64,000 nucleotides of DNA from Alternaria dauci. Its lineage: Eukaryota > Ascomycota > Dothideomycetes > Pleosporales > Pleosporaceae. The number at the start of each line of letters is the position of its first letter. The stretch's first letter is position 1. Location of the stretch: contig NC_091272.1 of assembly GCF_042100115.1 (NCBI RefSeq), positions 5,022,001 through 5,086,000 on the forward strand. Direction: 5' to 3'. Under the pieces are notes generated by a model that saw only the letters and a program-made list of their open reading frames with translations, was not told the DNA's origin and made no database searches. Made by a program: the position numbers and the translations under genes. Positions 12,342 to 23,897 of the stretch are shown here, piece after piece.

Positions 12342-15300
12342 CTTGGCAACTGTAGGCGTTGTTGCACACCAAAAGTGATGGTCGTGATGGTTGCAGATGA
12401 AGAGATTGATAAGACAAGATGCTGCGCGAGCTGCAGGTTCATATACAGAAAACACTGATCCACGCAGCTCCACTGCAGGACCATGTCAAGTCGCACCCGG
12501 TTCTCGGCTCCCTCGCAGCTGGGTGGGTAAATTGTTCGCGCGGACCGTCAAAACGGAAATGGTGGTGAATATCACGACACTGACGGTGCTCCTCCCCGGC
12601 TAGCCCCATGCACCAATGCTTGTTCTTTTCCACATGCAGCTAATTCCCCGGTATTAAGCATATCCAAGCATGGCCCAGACAGCCTCCAAATCTTATCTCG
12701 ATAATCAGCCGGCATCAGCGGAGACGGCGAGCCAATGACCGTCTGTGGTGGCAAGACGCGTGGGTTATCAGATGAAAATTTTCGATCTAATCATTATCTG
12801 ATCAAAACTCGCAAGCCACGACGCCTACCAGCACCACCATTCTCTGCTCCGTCATGCCTTCGTAAGGCGGGGCAGCCGAGGGACGTGATGGCCTGCTGGC
12901 TTGCCAACACGGATTCGTCGATGGTGTTCCCGACATTCAATAGCCGCCGCGCATTTGGTGGAGCTATTCGGGGGTTCTGCAGAATTCGCTCCATGCTCGC
13001 ACCGTTGTGGCGGGACAATAGATACAGAAGCACATAAAGTGGGTTGAAGGAGCGGAAGAAAAGGTACGAATGGGACAAAATGTTTTCGAGAAGCTGGTCT
13101 TTGCATGGCATTCCGGTTCCGCCTGCATCTGCACCCAATCGCATCTCACCTGGGCATCGGCGCTGCTGGAACAGTGGAAAGAACGGATTCAAGGGTCTGG
13201 CATCTTGGCACGAGTGGGGTCGTCGTCCGAGACCGCTAATAGCGGTTGATACTTCTTCCTTTGGGTCCCGACAATATGAAAAGGTCTCTTTGGACCCACG
13301 CATCCATTACCCTCTGGACGGGAGACCATACTAGATGCGATGCATCTCCGCGTCGTACTGCGAAACAGAAGGAGATGATTGTATCGTACGTTGGTGTCCA
13401 GGTACAATGCAACCCCATCCTACATGAGTCATGTCAATGGCCGACGGTCGGACTGATCCGGGCATGCGCGCGCAGCTTTCTTGTCACCTGCAGCTGAATA
13501 CGTACCTCTGCATTGACGCGTACACAGTAGTGATGGTAGAGTGTGCTTCCTATGTTCGTCTGGCAGTTCATCTGCTGCTTCCCCTGCGTCGTGTACCTAG
13601 GTAGCTTCCGCATGTGGTCGCCACGACATGTGTACTCCGGAGTACAGCAACGTTATGTGTCGGGCCGCGAGTACTAAGGCGTAAACCTTGGGATCGCCGC
13701 TGATGTCAAGCGCCATGCAGTATGAGGTGGAGGCTTCTTGAGCGTGTGATTTTCGACAATCAGGTGGAACTGTGGAGCTTCTGACTGCTTAGGCACGTTT
13801 GCACATCTGAAAGCTGACTTGTACTTCGTATCGGACTTCTCACCTTTAGCAGCTTCTGGAAACAGCTCCCGTCCGGTTCCTGGGACCTGCTCATGTGCGC
13901 CGTACGCGCACTTGACCTTCGTTGGCCCACCTCTCCACTTTCACCACCTTTACTAGTATTCTAGCCAACAGGATATCTCGCTAAGCTTCACTCTTCCTCT
14001 TGCCTCTTTTCCAGCGCATTAATTTTTTTTGTGGCGACGGAGTCTTTTGGAAAGCTGGGGCACAAGTCGAAGAACAGTGGCCACCGTTCTTCGCCCGTGT
14101 GGTCGAAGACAGTGACATGTTCCAGTTGCGCATAGCAACATCCCGAGTAAACTGTTATAGCCGCCATGAGCTCTGCCCAAAGCTGTCCTGGTGAAAATGA
14201 AAGACATGGACGAGTGATGCTGGTGTCGGCGATCGAGAGAGGGGTTTCAAGAAGGCTTCGAAGAGACGCTTGATGGCTTAGTCCTAGAAGTATTTGCACG
14301 TAAGGTTGCGCAAAGTTCCCAACTGGCAATGGCTGTCTTGATGGACCTGCTTAGTCGGGGTTCAGGCGCAACATCGATTCCAAGAGAAGCGATCGCAAAT
14401 TCAGGCACTTGTCGAAAGACCATGCGAGACCTCCCATCTCCTAGAATGTCCGAGTATACAACACTGAACGAACACGCGAATACCTTGAGGGTGTGATCCG
14501 AGATAGAAGGAAGGAGAGTCGGAGTATCTGGTAGATACTATGTGTCGTCAAGAAGACGCAGCATCGTAAGGTGAGAGACAGCCGGGCGCTCCCCTCGTCA
14601 AGTAATAGACTCGCCAACCGCTAATTTCACATGCTCATCTCAGAGGATGAAAGCGCTTTGTGTCTCAACCTGTATATTCGTTTGTCTGTTAAGTCAAATC
14701 ATCGAAACGTCAAGTGACAGCGAAGAGCGTTACGATGTTGCTGGACCTGTCGGAGATGTTGGGTCCAGTGCATTCTGGCTCATATAGACTGCTGTGTCGG
14801 TAGCCGGCAAAATGTGTACACGACGGTTGAAGCAGCGTGGTAAAGCTTCGAAAACGGTGACACGTAGGTATTTTCATGAGTACCATGCGCAAGGCATACT
14901 GACATGACTTCTTAACGTTACTTGCCGACTGGCATCGAGAGAGTATGGATCGTAGCGGAGATAGGAGCGCTACATAACTGGATGTTTGCCACCGTTACCA
15001 GTTTGGATTCTCGGCTTCTTCTTGGCTTGTAGCCACAATCTGCGCAAACGCTGTGCACCAAGAGTGACTTTAACCGCAAAAATGATCACTGCCCAGGTGG
15101 TCACTCTTGGCCCGGCATTTAGTTCTTCCAAGCAGGACTTCCGATCCAGACTCCAAACTTATGCTTGGCTCAAAGCCATAACTTGCGCAAAAGAACGCTC
15201 AACGATATCACTGCGGAGAAAGGTTGGGCCGCTAAACCCCACTCTCACAGGATACGGGCCACCTTTGCTTATGCGCGCACAGAGCGCCTGCGTAGTAAGA

Positions 15301-15842
15301 CCACCGGTAGAAACATTAAGACGTAAGATATTGCTCGAGTGATAGTACGACCGAGAATGACGTGGAGTCAATATGCCGTCAAGACATTGGCATTGGTTGG
15401 GGACACGATCGTTGTCATGAGACAACCTTGGAAGGATGTCACTTCCCACGGAGCTACCCTACGTGTGAGTTAGTTATACGGAGCGCCGCCGATTGGTTGA
15501 GTGGATCCCGGAATGATATCGTTACCCGGTTGTTGGTACACTGTCCACTCTGTCATGGGAATCGAACACTACCCAAATCTCGTCTTCGGCGATGCAGGGG
15601 TGAGCGTTTGGTTTTTTTCCATGACGACGTGGTCGAAGGGATCTACTTCTTCTCCCCACATGATTAGTTACCTACTCGCTGTGACAAGAAACTATATCCT
15701 AGTATTCAACGGGACTTTGCATTCCGAAGTGGTTGGAGATGGTGTCTTTCGTAAAGTGGGAATAAATCCATTCGCAATATCGCAGTCATAATAGGGTATC
15801 TAATCATTCAAAATTCGCAACAGCCAATCCATCCAACATCGT
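12342..15842. other. Long intergenic region
   Basis: About 3.5 kb between the siderophore transporter promoter and the 3' end of the copper transporter gene. No gene is supported. The longest frames (12794-13303 minus, 13988-14329 minus) show no family features. GATA-type elements are concentrated at 12693-12802. Confidence 0.5.
12693..12802 (-). promoter_or_regulatory. GATA-factor (SreA-type) sites upstream of siderophore transporter
   Basis: Read on the minus strand, ATCTGATAA (12765-12773) and ATCAGATAA (12794-12802) are exact matches to ATCWGATAA, the element described for iron-repressing GATA factors such as Aspergillus SreA. An inverted pair TTATC (12693-12697) and GATAA (12700-12704) lies closer to the gene. 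They are about 350-460 bp upstream of the start at 12341. Function is inferred from the motif and the target gene. Confidence 0.65.
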
Positions 15843-16474
15843 CTACGCACAGCAGCCTGTTGGCCCTGCCGCCTCAATCGAAGAGCGCCTGTCATCTTTC
15901 TCGCTGATCTGGCCGTATGGTATCCTGACCACCATCCAGTCGCACAGGAACTTGCCCAAAACAGCCCCTAGTATGATGGAGATGAAGATGTATCCGTTGA
16001 AGTGCATGACCAACAACATGATGATGTACGCGAGACCGAGGGTCAAGCCATGTATCGAAGCGCGAACAAGTTGTTGGAGTGCCGTGGCGCGGAAGGTGGC
16101 GTGCTGTGTTCCGAGAGTTGAGGAGGGGCCATCGCAGCAGTTGGCGGGCGTGGCAGCAGCGAGCGCAGCTTGCTGTGCGTTGAGTTGTCGCTGGAATTGA
16201 CGGAGGAGGAAGGCGTCGTATTCAGTACTGACTCGTCGCAGGAATTCGAGCGTGACGACTAGGAGAGCGGCGCCAATGCAGCTTGCGGCCATCATGGCGT
16301 TGTTGGTCACGTGCCATGATTCGGAGAGGAAGCATGCGTCTTCGACACGCCAGTTCCACAGCATCTAGAGAACGTTAGTGATGATGTTATGTCGCGGCGA
16401 AGTAAGCGACGGACCTCTGTGACGCAGCTGCTGTTGCCCGAGTCCATTCCGGACATTCCTGTCATCCCGTGCAT
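15843..16474 (-). CDS. Ctr-family copper transporter
   Basis: Trimeric membrane channel importing Cu(I). 193 aa, exons 16415-16474 and 15843-16364. The 20-codon first exon ends at a GTCCGT donor; the 50-nt intron has a CACTAAC branch site and a CTCTAG acceptor. It supplies the Met-rich N-terminus MHGMTGMSGMDSG expected to bind copper outside the membrane. Hydrophobic segments lie near residues 40-60, 130-150 and 150-170. The expected MxxxM in TM2 fits LLVMHFNG region loosely, and a glycine-containing helix follows (ILGAVLGKFLCDWM). A CC pair at NCCDG and a terminal GCCA are possible cytosolic copper ligands. It is divergent from a ferric/cupric reductase, which would supply the reduced metal. 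Confidence 0.9.
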
Positions 16475-16970
16475 GATGGGCGGTGTTGTTGGTGTTCTGG
16501 GGTTGCTCTGTGAAGTTTGGAGCGACGTCTGTCAAGAACTGAACCGTGGAAGAGCGTATGTCAAAGAAGCGATATAACAAACGCCAATCTGGACCCTGCG
16601 GCTATAGATACCGCGACATAGATATGTAGGATCATGTTGCCGTCTCACCACAGTCTGGCCCGCGCAGGCATGCCGGCAAACTCGCCGGGAATTATGGGGG
16701 AACTTGCTCAAACACTCTCGCGCTAGCCTCTTCGATCGATCCCGGAGGGCGGGAGCCGCTTAAAGACGTGCCCAAGCTTCGCCGCCCACTTCTCGAATTC
16801 TTGGCCCGTCTTTTCACGAAACGTGCTCACCATGTTTCCGGTGTGCGACAGTTCGCCTCTGATGGTTCATATAGATATGCGGTCCGCGCACCGGTTCGAG
16901 ACATGTAGCACGCCTCGTTTGTTCAACCTCTGTCCAGTCGTCTTGTCTGCTATCCAGCGACGTATCGACC
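16475..16970. promoter_or_regulatory. Shared divergent promoter, copper transporter / metalloreductase
   Basis: A 496-bp region between two divergent start codons. It holds CTTGCTCA (16703-16710) and CGTGCTCA (16822-16829), each one base from the TGTGCTCA/TTTGCTCA elements reported for Mac1-type copper regulators. This suggests common control by copper shortage. The assignment rests on motif similarity only. Confidence 0.5.
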
Positions 16971-18986
16971 ATGGACTCCAACATGCTCTCCCCGCGTGCC
17001 CACATCCAGAACTTCTCTGAGGCGAGCGCTGTTGAGCCGCATTGGGGCTACGCAGATCGCATTGTACCCTGCACCAACGACCCTGGTTCTTGTGAATACC
17101 TCGACGTTGTCTATCGCAGTCATGACCTTGGCATGTACTACACCGGCATCATATGGGCGACCATTGGCGCGATCCTCCTCGTGTGGGGCGTTGGCCGACA
17201 TTTCGCGCGCTCGCAGCCATCCGGCGTGCAATTACCAGCAGAAGCAGGAGAAGGAACACCACAAAGACGCAGCGCCTTCGAACGACTTCAACGAGCGATT
17301 CCGTCATACGCACGACAATATCTCCTGCCCGATGCAGCCCGACCGATTTTTGGACGTGTGACACGCACACAAGTCCTCACTCTGGTGGTCTTGACCGGTT
17401 ATCTGACTCTCTTCTCGTTCATTGGCATCGTTTACAAGAAATGGGTCACACCTGTCAAGAAGTTGCCTGGCGTCTACAACACACGTACCAGTCTTGGACC
17501 ATGGTCGGACCGTGTCGGTGTCATCGCATATGCTCTAACACCTCTCTCCGTCATGCTCTCGACGCGTGAGTCCATCTTGTCGCTCGTAACCGGCCTGCCA
17601 TACCAGAGTTTCAACTTCCTCCACCGCTGGCTGGGATACATCATCTTCGCGCAATCAGCTCTCCACACGATTGGATGGTGTGTCATCGAGATTCGCCTGT
17701 ACCAGCCGCAACCAACAGTCGCTGCGGAATGGATTGTGCAAGAATATATGATCTGGGGAGTTGTCGCAATGCTTCTCTTGACCATTCTTGTCCTGCTCTC
17801 TACCCCATGGGCCATCCGAATTACGGGTTACGAATTCTTCCGCAAGGCTCACTATGTCCTCGCCATGGTGTACATTGGCGCCTGCTGGGGCCACTGGGAG
17901 CAACTCAAGGTCTTCCTCCTACCAGGACTGCTCGTCTGGGGCATCGACCGCGCCATCAGACTCGCTAGGACCGCTCTGCTCCATTACAACTTCTTGCCCT
18001 CTGGACACATGGGCTTCCGTGCTGCCTCTGCAAACATTACGCTTTTCAAAGACGATGTCAACGGCGACGTAGTCCGTTTGGATTTCGACCACCCCCAAGA
18101 TGCTTGGTCTGTCGGCCAGCACTTCTACCTCACATTTCCCGAGAGCTCCATTTGGCAAGCTCATCCGTTCACCCCCATCAGCCGTCCGGTCTTCGGTGCT
18201 GACGCTCAGAGGCATTCTTACATCTTCCGCGCCCGTGGTGGCGAAACGAAGAAGATTGCAAATCTTTCCATGAAGCGCATTGCCAATATGGCGAGCCACC
18301 AGGAGTCGCATGAGAGCCTGATGGCTGATGCTCGTCTCAACGTAGTCATGACCGGTCCTTACGGCGAGCGCACCATGCATGGCCTAGCTTCCAGTTCCAA
18401 TATTCTTTGCATCGCTGGTGGTACCGGTATCGCATACGTTCTTCCAGTGCTACTCGACCTCGCTTCCAGCTCACAGTCGCCTGATCGCCACATGACCCTC
18501 ATCTGGAGTATACGCCGAAGAAGTGATATCGACTGGGTTGGTCCCGAAATCGCTACTCTCAAGCGCAAGTGCCGGAATCTGCGAACGGGTATTCATATTT
18601 ATGTCACCCGCGCCGCGGAAGAAGCCAACCTTGATCTCACTGTTTCAGAGAAGGCTGCGCCCAACGAGTGCTCCAAGGAGATCAACCCTGCTTCAAGCTC
18701 CGACTCTTCGTCTGCGGATGCATCTTCGGCTCTGTCTGTGCACGGTGTATCAAAGTCGGAGCTGGGTCTTAATCACATCCAGGCCAGGCCTGACCTTGAC
18801 GCTCTTGTGACAGAATTTGTTGCTGGCACCGTTCGGGGAGGCACTGAGGTCTTCGCTTCAGGGCCTGGTGGAATGATCAGCGATCTCAGACGGATAGTCG
18901 CAAAGACCAACAGGGGTGGTGAAGTTTGGAGGGGAGAAGACCGATGGGATGTACGATTGACGTGTGACGACCGTTTAGAGTGGTAG
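16971..18986 (+). CDS. Ferric/cupric reductase (FRE family, NOX-like)
   Basis: Plasma-membrane metalloreductase moving electrons from cytosolic NADPH through FAD and two haems to external Fe(III) or Cu(II). 671 aa, one exon, starting at the ATG at 16971. After a first membrane segment near residue 55 come the ferric reductase core helices (about 130-330) with two H-x13-H haem-ligand pairs: one starting in FLHRWLGY and ending ALHTIGW, the other starting KAHYVLAM and ending WGHW. The FAD-binding HPFTPIS motif is near 410, the NADPH-binding CIAGGTGIAYVLP near 485 and the terminal ASGPGGM near 635. A Ser/Ala-rich linker near 570-595 precedes the last NAD subdomain. It neighbours a Ctr copper transporter on a shared promoter and lies 5 kb from a siderophore importer. 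Confidence 0.93.
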   Translation: MDSNMLSPRAHIQNFSEASAVEPHWGYADRIVPCTNDPGSCEYLDVVYRSHDLGMYYTGIIWATIGAILLVWGVGRHFARSQPSGVQLPAEAGEGTPQRRSAFERLQRAIPSYARQYLLPDAARPIFGRVTRTQVLTLVVLTGYLTLFSFIGIVYKKWVTPVKKLPGVYNTRTSLGPWSDRVGVIAYALTPLSVMLSTRESILSLVTGLPYQSFNFLHRWLGYIIFAQSALHTIGWCVIEIRLYQPQPTVAAEWIVQEYMIWGVVAMLLLTILVLLSTPWAIRITGYEFFRKAHYVLAMVYIGACWGHWEQLKVFLLPGLLVWGIDRAIRLARTALLHYNFLPSGHMGFRAASANITLFKDDVNGDVVRLDFDHPQDAWSVGQHFYLTFPESSIWQAHPFTPISRPVFGADAQRHSYIFRARGGETKKIANLSMKRIANMASHQESHESLMADARLNVVMTGPYGERTMHGLASSSNILCIAGGTGIAYVLPVLLDLASSSQSPDRHMTLIWSIRRRSDIDWVGPEIATLKRKCRNLRTGIHIYVTRAAEEANLDLTVSEKAAPNECSKEINPASSSDSSSADASSALSVHGVSKSELGLNHIQARPDLDALVTEFVAGTVRGGTEVFASGPGGMISDLRRIVAKTNRGGEVWRGEDRWDVRLTCDDRLEW

Positions 18987-19619
18987 TTTCTTTTAGCTTG
19001 ATACCCCCAATGCATTGCTTCCAAGTTCAATCAAGTCTTCTTTGCATCGTGACGTTCTGTAATTGTCATCATTGAGGTTACAAGCAGAGCAGGTGAGGTG
19101 AGGGCGGGTGACCTATGTAAAAGACCTGTGCGTTGATCTCCTAGCGCGCGTGTTGACATCAGGAATCAGTGCGTTGGTATGAGCTAGCTGAGCACTGGTG
19201 ATGAGTGAATTAGCAGTGCAAACAGCTAGAAATGTTGAGTTGAAGCAACATTAGTGCAACTCGCGATCACGATGTGCAATAATGGTGGAAAGCCGGTGGA
19301 AGCTGGTGGACTTCGGCACAACTGCCTTGCTGACTAAAAGACGCGCTAGCGGCCGATGTGACGCTTGCTCAGTTTGTCATCTAGGGCGGCGTCTTCTCTA
19401 CGCGTTGAAAGTATCTCTCCTATTGTACGTGTATTTATCCAAGAGTCATCAGAAGCGCACAATTCCGGTGGGCAAAAGACCGTGGAAGTAGTCCGGACAC
19501 TCGGATATAGGCTGCTATCTCCGGACCCCACATCGTCACCATCTGGACCCTTGTTTTGTCTCCGCTCAGCAACTTAACATACGACTGCTTCCGACGGCCT
19601 ATACATCTCGGGGACGAAT
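18987..19619. other. Intergenic
   Basis: No supported gene. It contains the reductase 3' end and the promoter of the F-box gene. Confidence 0.6.
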
Positions 19620-21224
19620 ATGACTGAACTACTGGACCTTTGCTACGATGTGCTGATCAGGATCCTGGAGGAGATACACCCTGCAGATCTCGCTGCATGT
19701 GCGCAGACCAGCAAAGGCTTCAACGAGTTTCTCAAGGAGAACAAACTGCTGTACAAGACCCTATATCTCAAACACTTTGTATGGTTGGATATCTATCAGT
19801 GTGGCGTGTACTAGATTTTAACGTTGCGACAGGATGACCCTAGAAGGCGAAGACCGACCGATCCCGAGCCGGAATGGGTGGGAGCATTGCAGAGAGTGGT
19901 GAGGTGTCAAAAGGTGCTAGAGTCAGCCAACAATGATCTCAAGGTATATAATTCTGGTGCTTTCGTTGACAGGTGCTAACAATCATCAGAAAGACGAGTT
20001 TACATTCGTTGCAACTACTGTCAATGAGCTTATAGCCACTATGGCGCGGGATGAATACGGCATCACTCACAACCAACGATTCGTGACGGACCTATTTCAG
20101 CATATCGAACAGAATCACAACGCTTTCATGTGCCGTTCCTCGATCTTTGGTCGCACTGGCTCAATCAAACGAAAAGCAGCCGAGGACGAAGAAAGTCGAC
20201 AGTTGAGCGCAAAGTTGCACAGTCTATTCGGCTTCCCTCCATCCAATGCCGGAAAGATTGATCTATCGATGAATACATTAGCCCGATCAAAAGTGTACGA
20301 TCTACGGAACTATACCGATAAGAACGAGTGGGGTCCATTCCGCAATGACGGAACCTGGCGAGTAGACTGGGAGATGATCGAAAGCATCATGATAGTCATC
20401 GGACACAACTCCTGCTTCTGCGCCCATGCTGTCTCAAATCGTCTGCGACCGCCATGGTTCAGTCCCCTTGATGGCGTAATTCCAATAGCGAATGGTCGTA
20501 TGGGCCATGAGGTACCGAACTATACAGCGCTCGTACAGCAACCGGACATTCCGCTCAGCATGAAGGATCCGTACGAAGCAGAAGGCATCTGGGCACGTGT
20601 AAGTTCTCACGCGACTACCAGTTCATGCATCTCTCTAATTACATCTAGATCGTCTGCTTTCTCGATTTTAACGACCTGTACAATTACAACTTCAGCTCTG
20701 ATGCGATGAAAGTACCCTCCGGCAAGCCGCGCGACGCGCTCGACACCGATGAAGCTATAAGATATATCATCATGGATTTGCGTCTCACAGATGTCACTGC
20801 ACCGGGACCCTTCGATAACCCTACCTTGCCAGTCGTGCATTTCAAGGGCATAGCCAAGTCTGTAGATACTCTCTGGGATCCAAATGCCAACTCTGGAATC
20901 CGCGGTACTGTTCGATTGACACAGGAGGGTGAAGTACGCTGGGAGACCATCTCGGTGTTTCAAGGGTAAGTACAAAGTGCACTGCTTGTGAGTTGGACAG
21001 GGTATTACTAACGTTGCGACAGCGGTGAGGAGAGATGGCGCAGTGATGGCATTCAGGTTGGTGGGCTGCGCTGTCCACGCGGTGTTGTGGGGACTTGGTT
21101 CGACAAAGACTTTGATACGCATGGTCCTGCTGGGCCGACAGCTTTCTGGAAAGTCGGGGAAAGACCAGTGGATTCGGAAGATGGGGACAATGATCCTGAG
21201 GATGGCATTTGGGTTGCAGCATAA
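19620..21224 (+). CDS. F-box protein
   Basis: Probable substrate adaptor of an SCF ubiquitin ligase. 465 aa in five exons: 19620-19778, 19833-19943, 19990-20598, 20649-20965, 21023-21224. All introns are 45-57 nt GT..AG. The N-terminus (residues 1-50) is an F-box: LLDLCYDVLIRILEEIHPAD then LAACAQTSKGF and a conserved-looking LYKTLYLKHF. The rest, about 400 residues, has no repeats I recognise. Its centre contains IVCFLDFNDLYNYNF and its end GGEERWRSDGIQVGG, VVGTWFDKDFD and DNDPEDGIWVAA, a layout common in fungal F-box proteins of unknown substrate. Its stop lies 42 bp from the convergent beta-mannosidase stop. Confidence 0.85.
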
Positions 21225-21266
21225 GTGACTATTTGAGACAAACCGCGCAGAAGCAGGAATGCCTTC

Positions 21267-23897
21267 TTACATCTCAATATATCTCCATTTCAACGCCGTT
21301 GCCGGTAAGCCTTCCACCTTGACAACTCTCGTCTCCCCAGGCACCAGGTCGAATCCGTTATCGCTCAAATGCGAGCGTGGTTCCTCGGCGAAGCTGAAGC
21401 CCTTGACTGGCTTCGCAGCAGAAACAGAAACCGTCTTATTGTCTTCCGAGTAGTGCAACTGCACGCCTGGATCGGTGAAAGAAAGGTACTTGATGGGTTC
21501 TGGCCAGGCTATATCGCTAGCAGCACACTCGCCATCTATGGTCAACGATGCGTGGATGACGAATGGGTCAGCTTTCGATGTATCAAAAGGTTCATCCGGA
21601 TGTTGTACGTTGTCAATAGAGGCGACGTGATCAACGAAGACGTTAGTCGTCGCGTTTGCCGCAATCCGTACCCTGGTTGACGTCCGTGTGCCAACTTCCT
21701 TGCCTGTCTTGACGGAGATGTAGCGTATTAAAACTACAGCTTCGACCTCTTGCAGGGTACTGTTGGCAACCCAGACATCGTGTTCGACATCCTGCCACAA
21801 CTTTCGCATATCGATATGTCCTGTGTCGCGCTGCCACAGTCCATCAGCCGGCCGCATAGTCCAGCTTTGGTACTTACGCTGCACACCGATGGTGATGGGG
21901 CGCATTGTACGTTTGATTGCGTAGAAAGCCGGTTTAGGGACGCCATGGATGTCTGTAACAGACCAAGACATAGTCGGCCAGCAATCATTCAGTTGCCACA
22001 CCAATACACCCCCACACTTGCGCTCGCCAGGCGCATTCCATTGACGACGCCAGGACTTGTAAGCCCACGACAATGCGTCTGACTGCATGACCTGGGTGAG
22101 ATGTGTGAAGCTCTCCAAATCGTATCTGATACGGAAGTTCTCGGCAAGGTAGCTGATGAGCCGTCGCTCGTGACCGATGGCTTTGTTGTGGAAGTCCATC
22201 GCCATCGACCCTGGGTACCGATCTTCTTCACGGGTGATACACGACTCCAGGGTGGAGAGGTGGGGATATGCCTCCATCCCAAACTCAGACACGAACCGTC
22301 CGCCCAGATCAGGCAGCCGCTGGTAGGGCTCCATGGTACCGTGCCAGACATTCCACTGATGGATGTCGCCAATCGTAGGATCAACCTTCAGAACCGTCGA
22401 CTTGCCATTACCAAAAGGTGAACTGGGGTGGTACAGTACGTTTGGGCATTCCTGTCTCACTACGTTTGGAAGGAGATGCTCGTAGAGGTACCGCGCTGGA
22501 AAGTCCGTCTTGAGCCAAGAGTCGGGGTCCTTATCGTCTGGGTCATACTGCAGCCCATATCGCTCCACGATCTGGTAATCTTCGTTGTTACCCGCCCATA
22601 TCACTATACTTGGATGGTTTCTCAGACGTCGGACGTTTTGCTTCGCCTCCATTTCCACACTCCTTAGGTAGTCCGGGTAAGCTGGGTAGTTGGCACACGC
22701 GAACATGAAGTCCTGCCAAATCAACACACCATACTCGTCAGCGGCATTGTACAGTTCGTCATCCTCGTATATGCCGCCTCCCCAGACCCTAAGCATGGTT
22801 TGGTTGCCATCCGCAACGAGTTTGGCCCAGGCACGGGAATCCCTGGGTGAGGGGCGTGTGAGAAACGAGTCGCCGGGTATCCAGCATGAACCTCCACAGA
22901 AGATATCGATGTCGTTGACACGAAAGTAAAACGATGTACCATACGAATCTGGCTCTGTGATCAGTTCGGCGCGGCGAAAGCCAAAGTGCTGAGAGATGTC
23001 ATGAACCGGAGAAGGATCGTCCAAGGCAAAGGCTTGAACTCTGATGGTGTACAGAGCTTGTTGCCCATAGCCTCGCGGCCACCAGAGCTCAATGTCATCG
23101 ACGGTCATGGTAGCTTCTGCGAAACCCGAGTGTTGTTCGGAGCTGACGTAGACCTTTTCTTCTGCCACAGCATCGAGACTACCCTTCCGGGAGATCGTGA
23201 AGCTTATGGCGGCGACACCACCTTCCCAGCCGGCCCTCACTTTGACCTCCGCTGACTTCATATCATGCGATAGTTCGTACTGCACCCCTGGGTTTGAAAG
23301 CTGGCAAGACCACGTCTCAATCGAGACCAGCTTCCAAGGGCCGCATGTCATGAGCACAGGACCCCAGTCCCACCCCCAATGGTATTGCGCTTTGCGAACA
23401 GGCCCTCTTGAGATTTCCGTTTGATGTACAATGAAGCGGTGCTCTTTGTGCTGTTCCACTAGCTCGAGACCCTTTTTACGCGCTGACTCGAAGACGATTT
23501 CCAAGACGTTCTCATCCGACTCGAGTTTGCCTGAGACATCGACCTCATGTTCGACAAACATGTTGTCAGACTCCAGGACCATTTTTCCGTTCAAATAGAC
23601 GGAGGCAAATGTGTCCAGGCCTCCGAAACGAAGTCGGGTGACCGTGTTCGCATTTCCGTACTCGGAAGGCGTAGCGAAGGTGGTGCGGTACGTCCATGTC
23701 TCGTTGCCGACCCATTGTACTGCAAGCTCATTGAGATCGTTGAAAGGGTCTGCGATTTTTCCGTTCTTGAGAAGGTCACGAAAGACTTCAGTCGGTACAT
23801 CGCGAGCCGGTAGATACGAGTGAGCAGAAGAGCGGCCGCCCTGCTTGAAGGACCAGCCTGTCTTTAGCGGGGTTGAGGTATGCGGAACTAGCGCCAT
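21267..23897 (-). CDS. Beta-mannosidase, GH2 (MndB type)
   Basis: Releases mannose from the non-reducing ends of manno-oligosaccharides. 876 aa, single exon. The GH2 layout is complete: N-terminal sugar-binding sandwich with GWSFKQGG and WVGNETWTYRTTF (about 12-75), immunoglobulin-like domains, then a TIM barrel with RVWGGGIYEDDELYN, the acid/base Glu in WAGNNEDY (near residue 427) and the nucleophile Glu in FVSEFGMEAYPH (near 527). There is no signal peptide, and the length matches the intracellular type B enzymes of aspergilli, so a cytosolic role on imported oligomers is likely. It lies directly downstream of, and on the same strand as, an alpha-galactosidase, which points to galactomannan use. 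Confidence 0.93.
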   Translation of the reverse strand: MALVPHTSTPLKTGWSFKQGGRSSAHSYLPARDVPTEVFRDLLKNGKIADPFNDLNELAVQWVGNETWTYRTTFATPSEYGNANTVTRLRFGGLDTFASVYLNGKMVLESDNMFVEHEVDVSGKLESDENVLEIVFESARKKGLELVEQHKEHRFIVHQTEISRGPVRKAQYHWGWDWGPVLMTCGPWKLVSIETWSCQLSNPGVQYELSHDMKSAEVKVRAGWEGGVAAISFTISRKGSLDAVAEEKVYVSSEQHSGFAEATMTVDDIELWWPRGYGQQALYTIRVQAFALDDPSPVHDISQHFGFRRAELITEPDSYGTSFYFRVNDIDIFCGGSCWIPGDSFLTRPSPRDSRAWAKLVADGNQTMLRVWGGGIYEDDELYNAADEYGVLIWQDFMFACANYPAYPDYLRSVEMEAKQNVRRLRNHPSIVIWAGNNEDYQIVERYGLQYDPDDKDPDSWLKTDFPARYLYEHLLPNVVRQECPNVLYHPSSPFGNGKSTVLKVDPTIGDIHQWNVWHGTMEPYQRLPDLGGRFVSEFGMEAYPHLSTLESCITREEDRYPGSMAMDFHNKAIGHERRLISYLAENFRIRYDLESFTHLTQVMQSDALSWAYKSWRRQWNAPGERKCGGVLVWQLNDCWPTMSWSVTDIHGVPKPAFYAIKRTMRPITIGVQRKYQSWTMRPADGLWQRDTGHIDMRKLWQDVEHDVWVANSTLQEVEAVVLIRYISVKTGKEVGTRTSTRVRIAANATTNVFVDHVASIDNVQHPDEPFDTSKADPFVIHASLTIDGECAASDIAWPEPIKYLSFTDPGVQLHYSEDNKTVSVSAAKPVKGFSFAEEPRSHLSDNGFDLVPGETRVVKVEGLPATALKWRYIEM

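Noticed and set aside
12794..13303. A 169-codon minus-strand frame upstream of the siderophore transporter.
   Set aside because: It has no domain and no clear coding composition, and it overlaps the GATA-site region expected to be promoter.
15555..15580. A tRNA-like B box (GTTCGATTCCC on the minus strand).
   Set aside because: The flanking bases do not form a T-stem, and no A box or acceptor stem is at the right distance.
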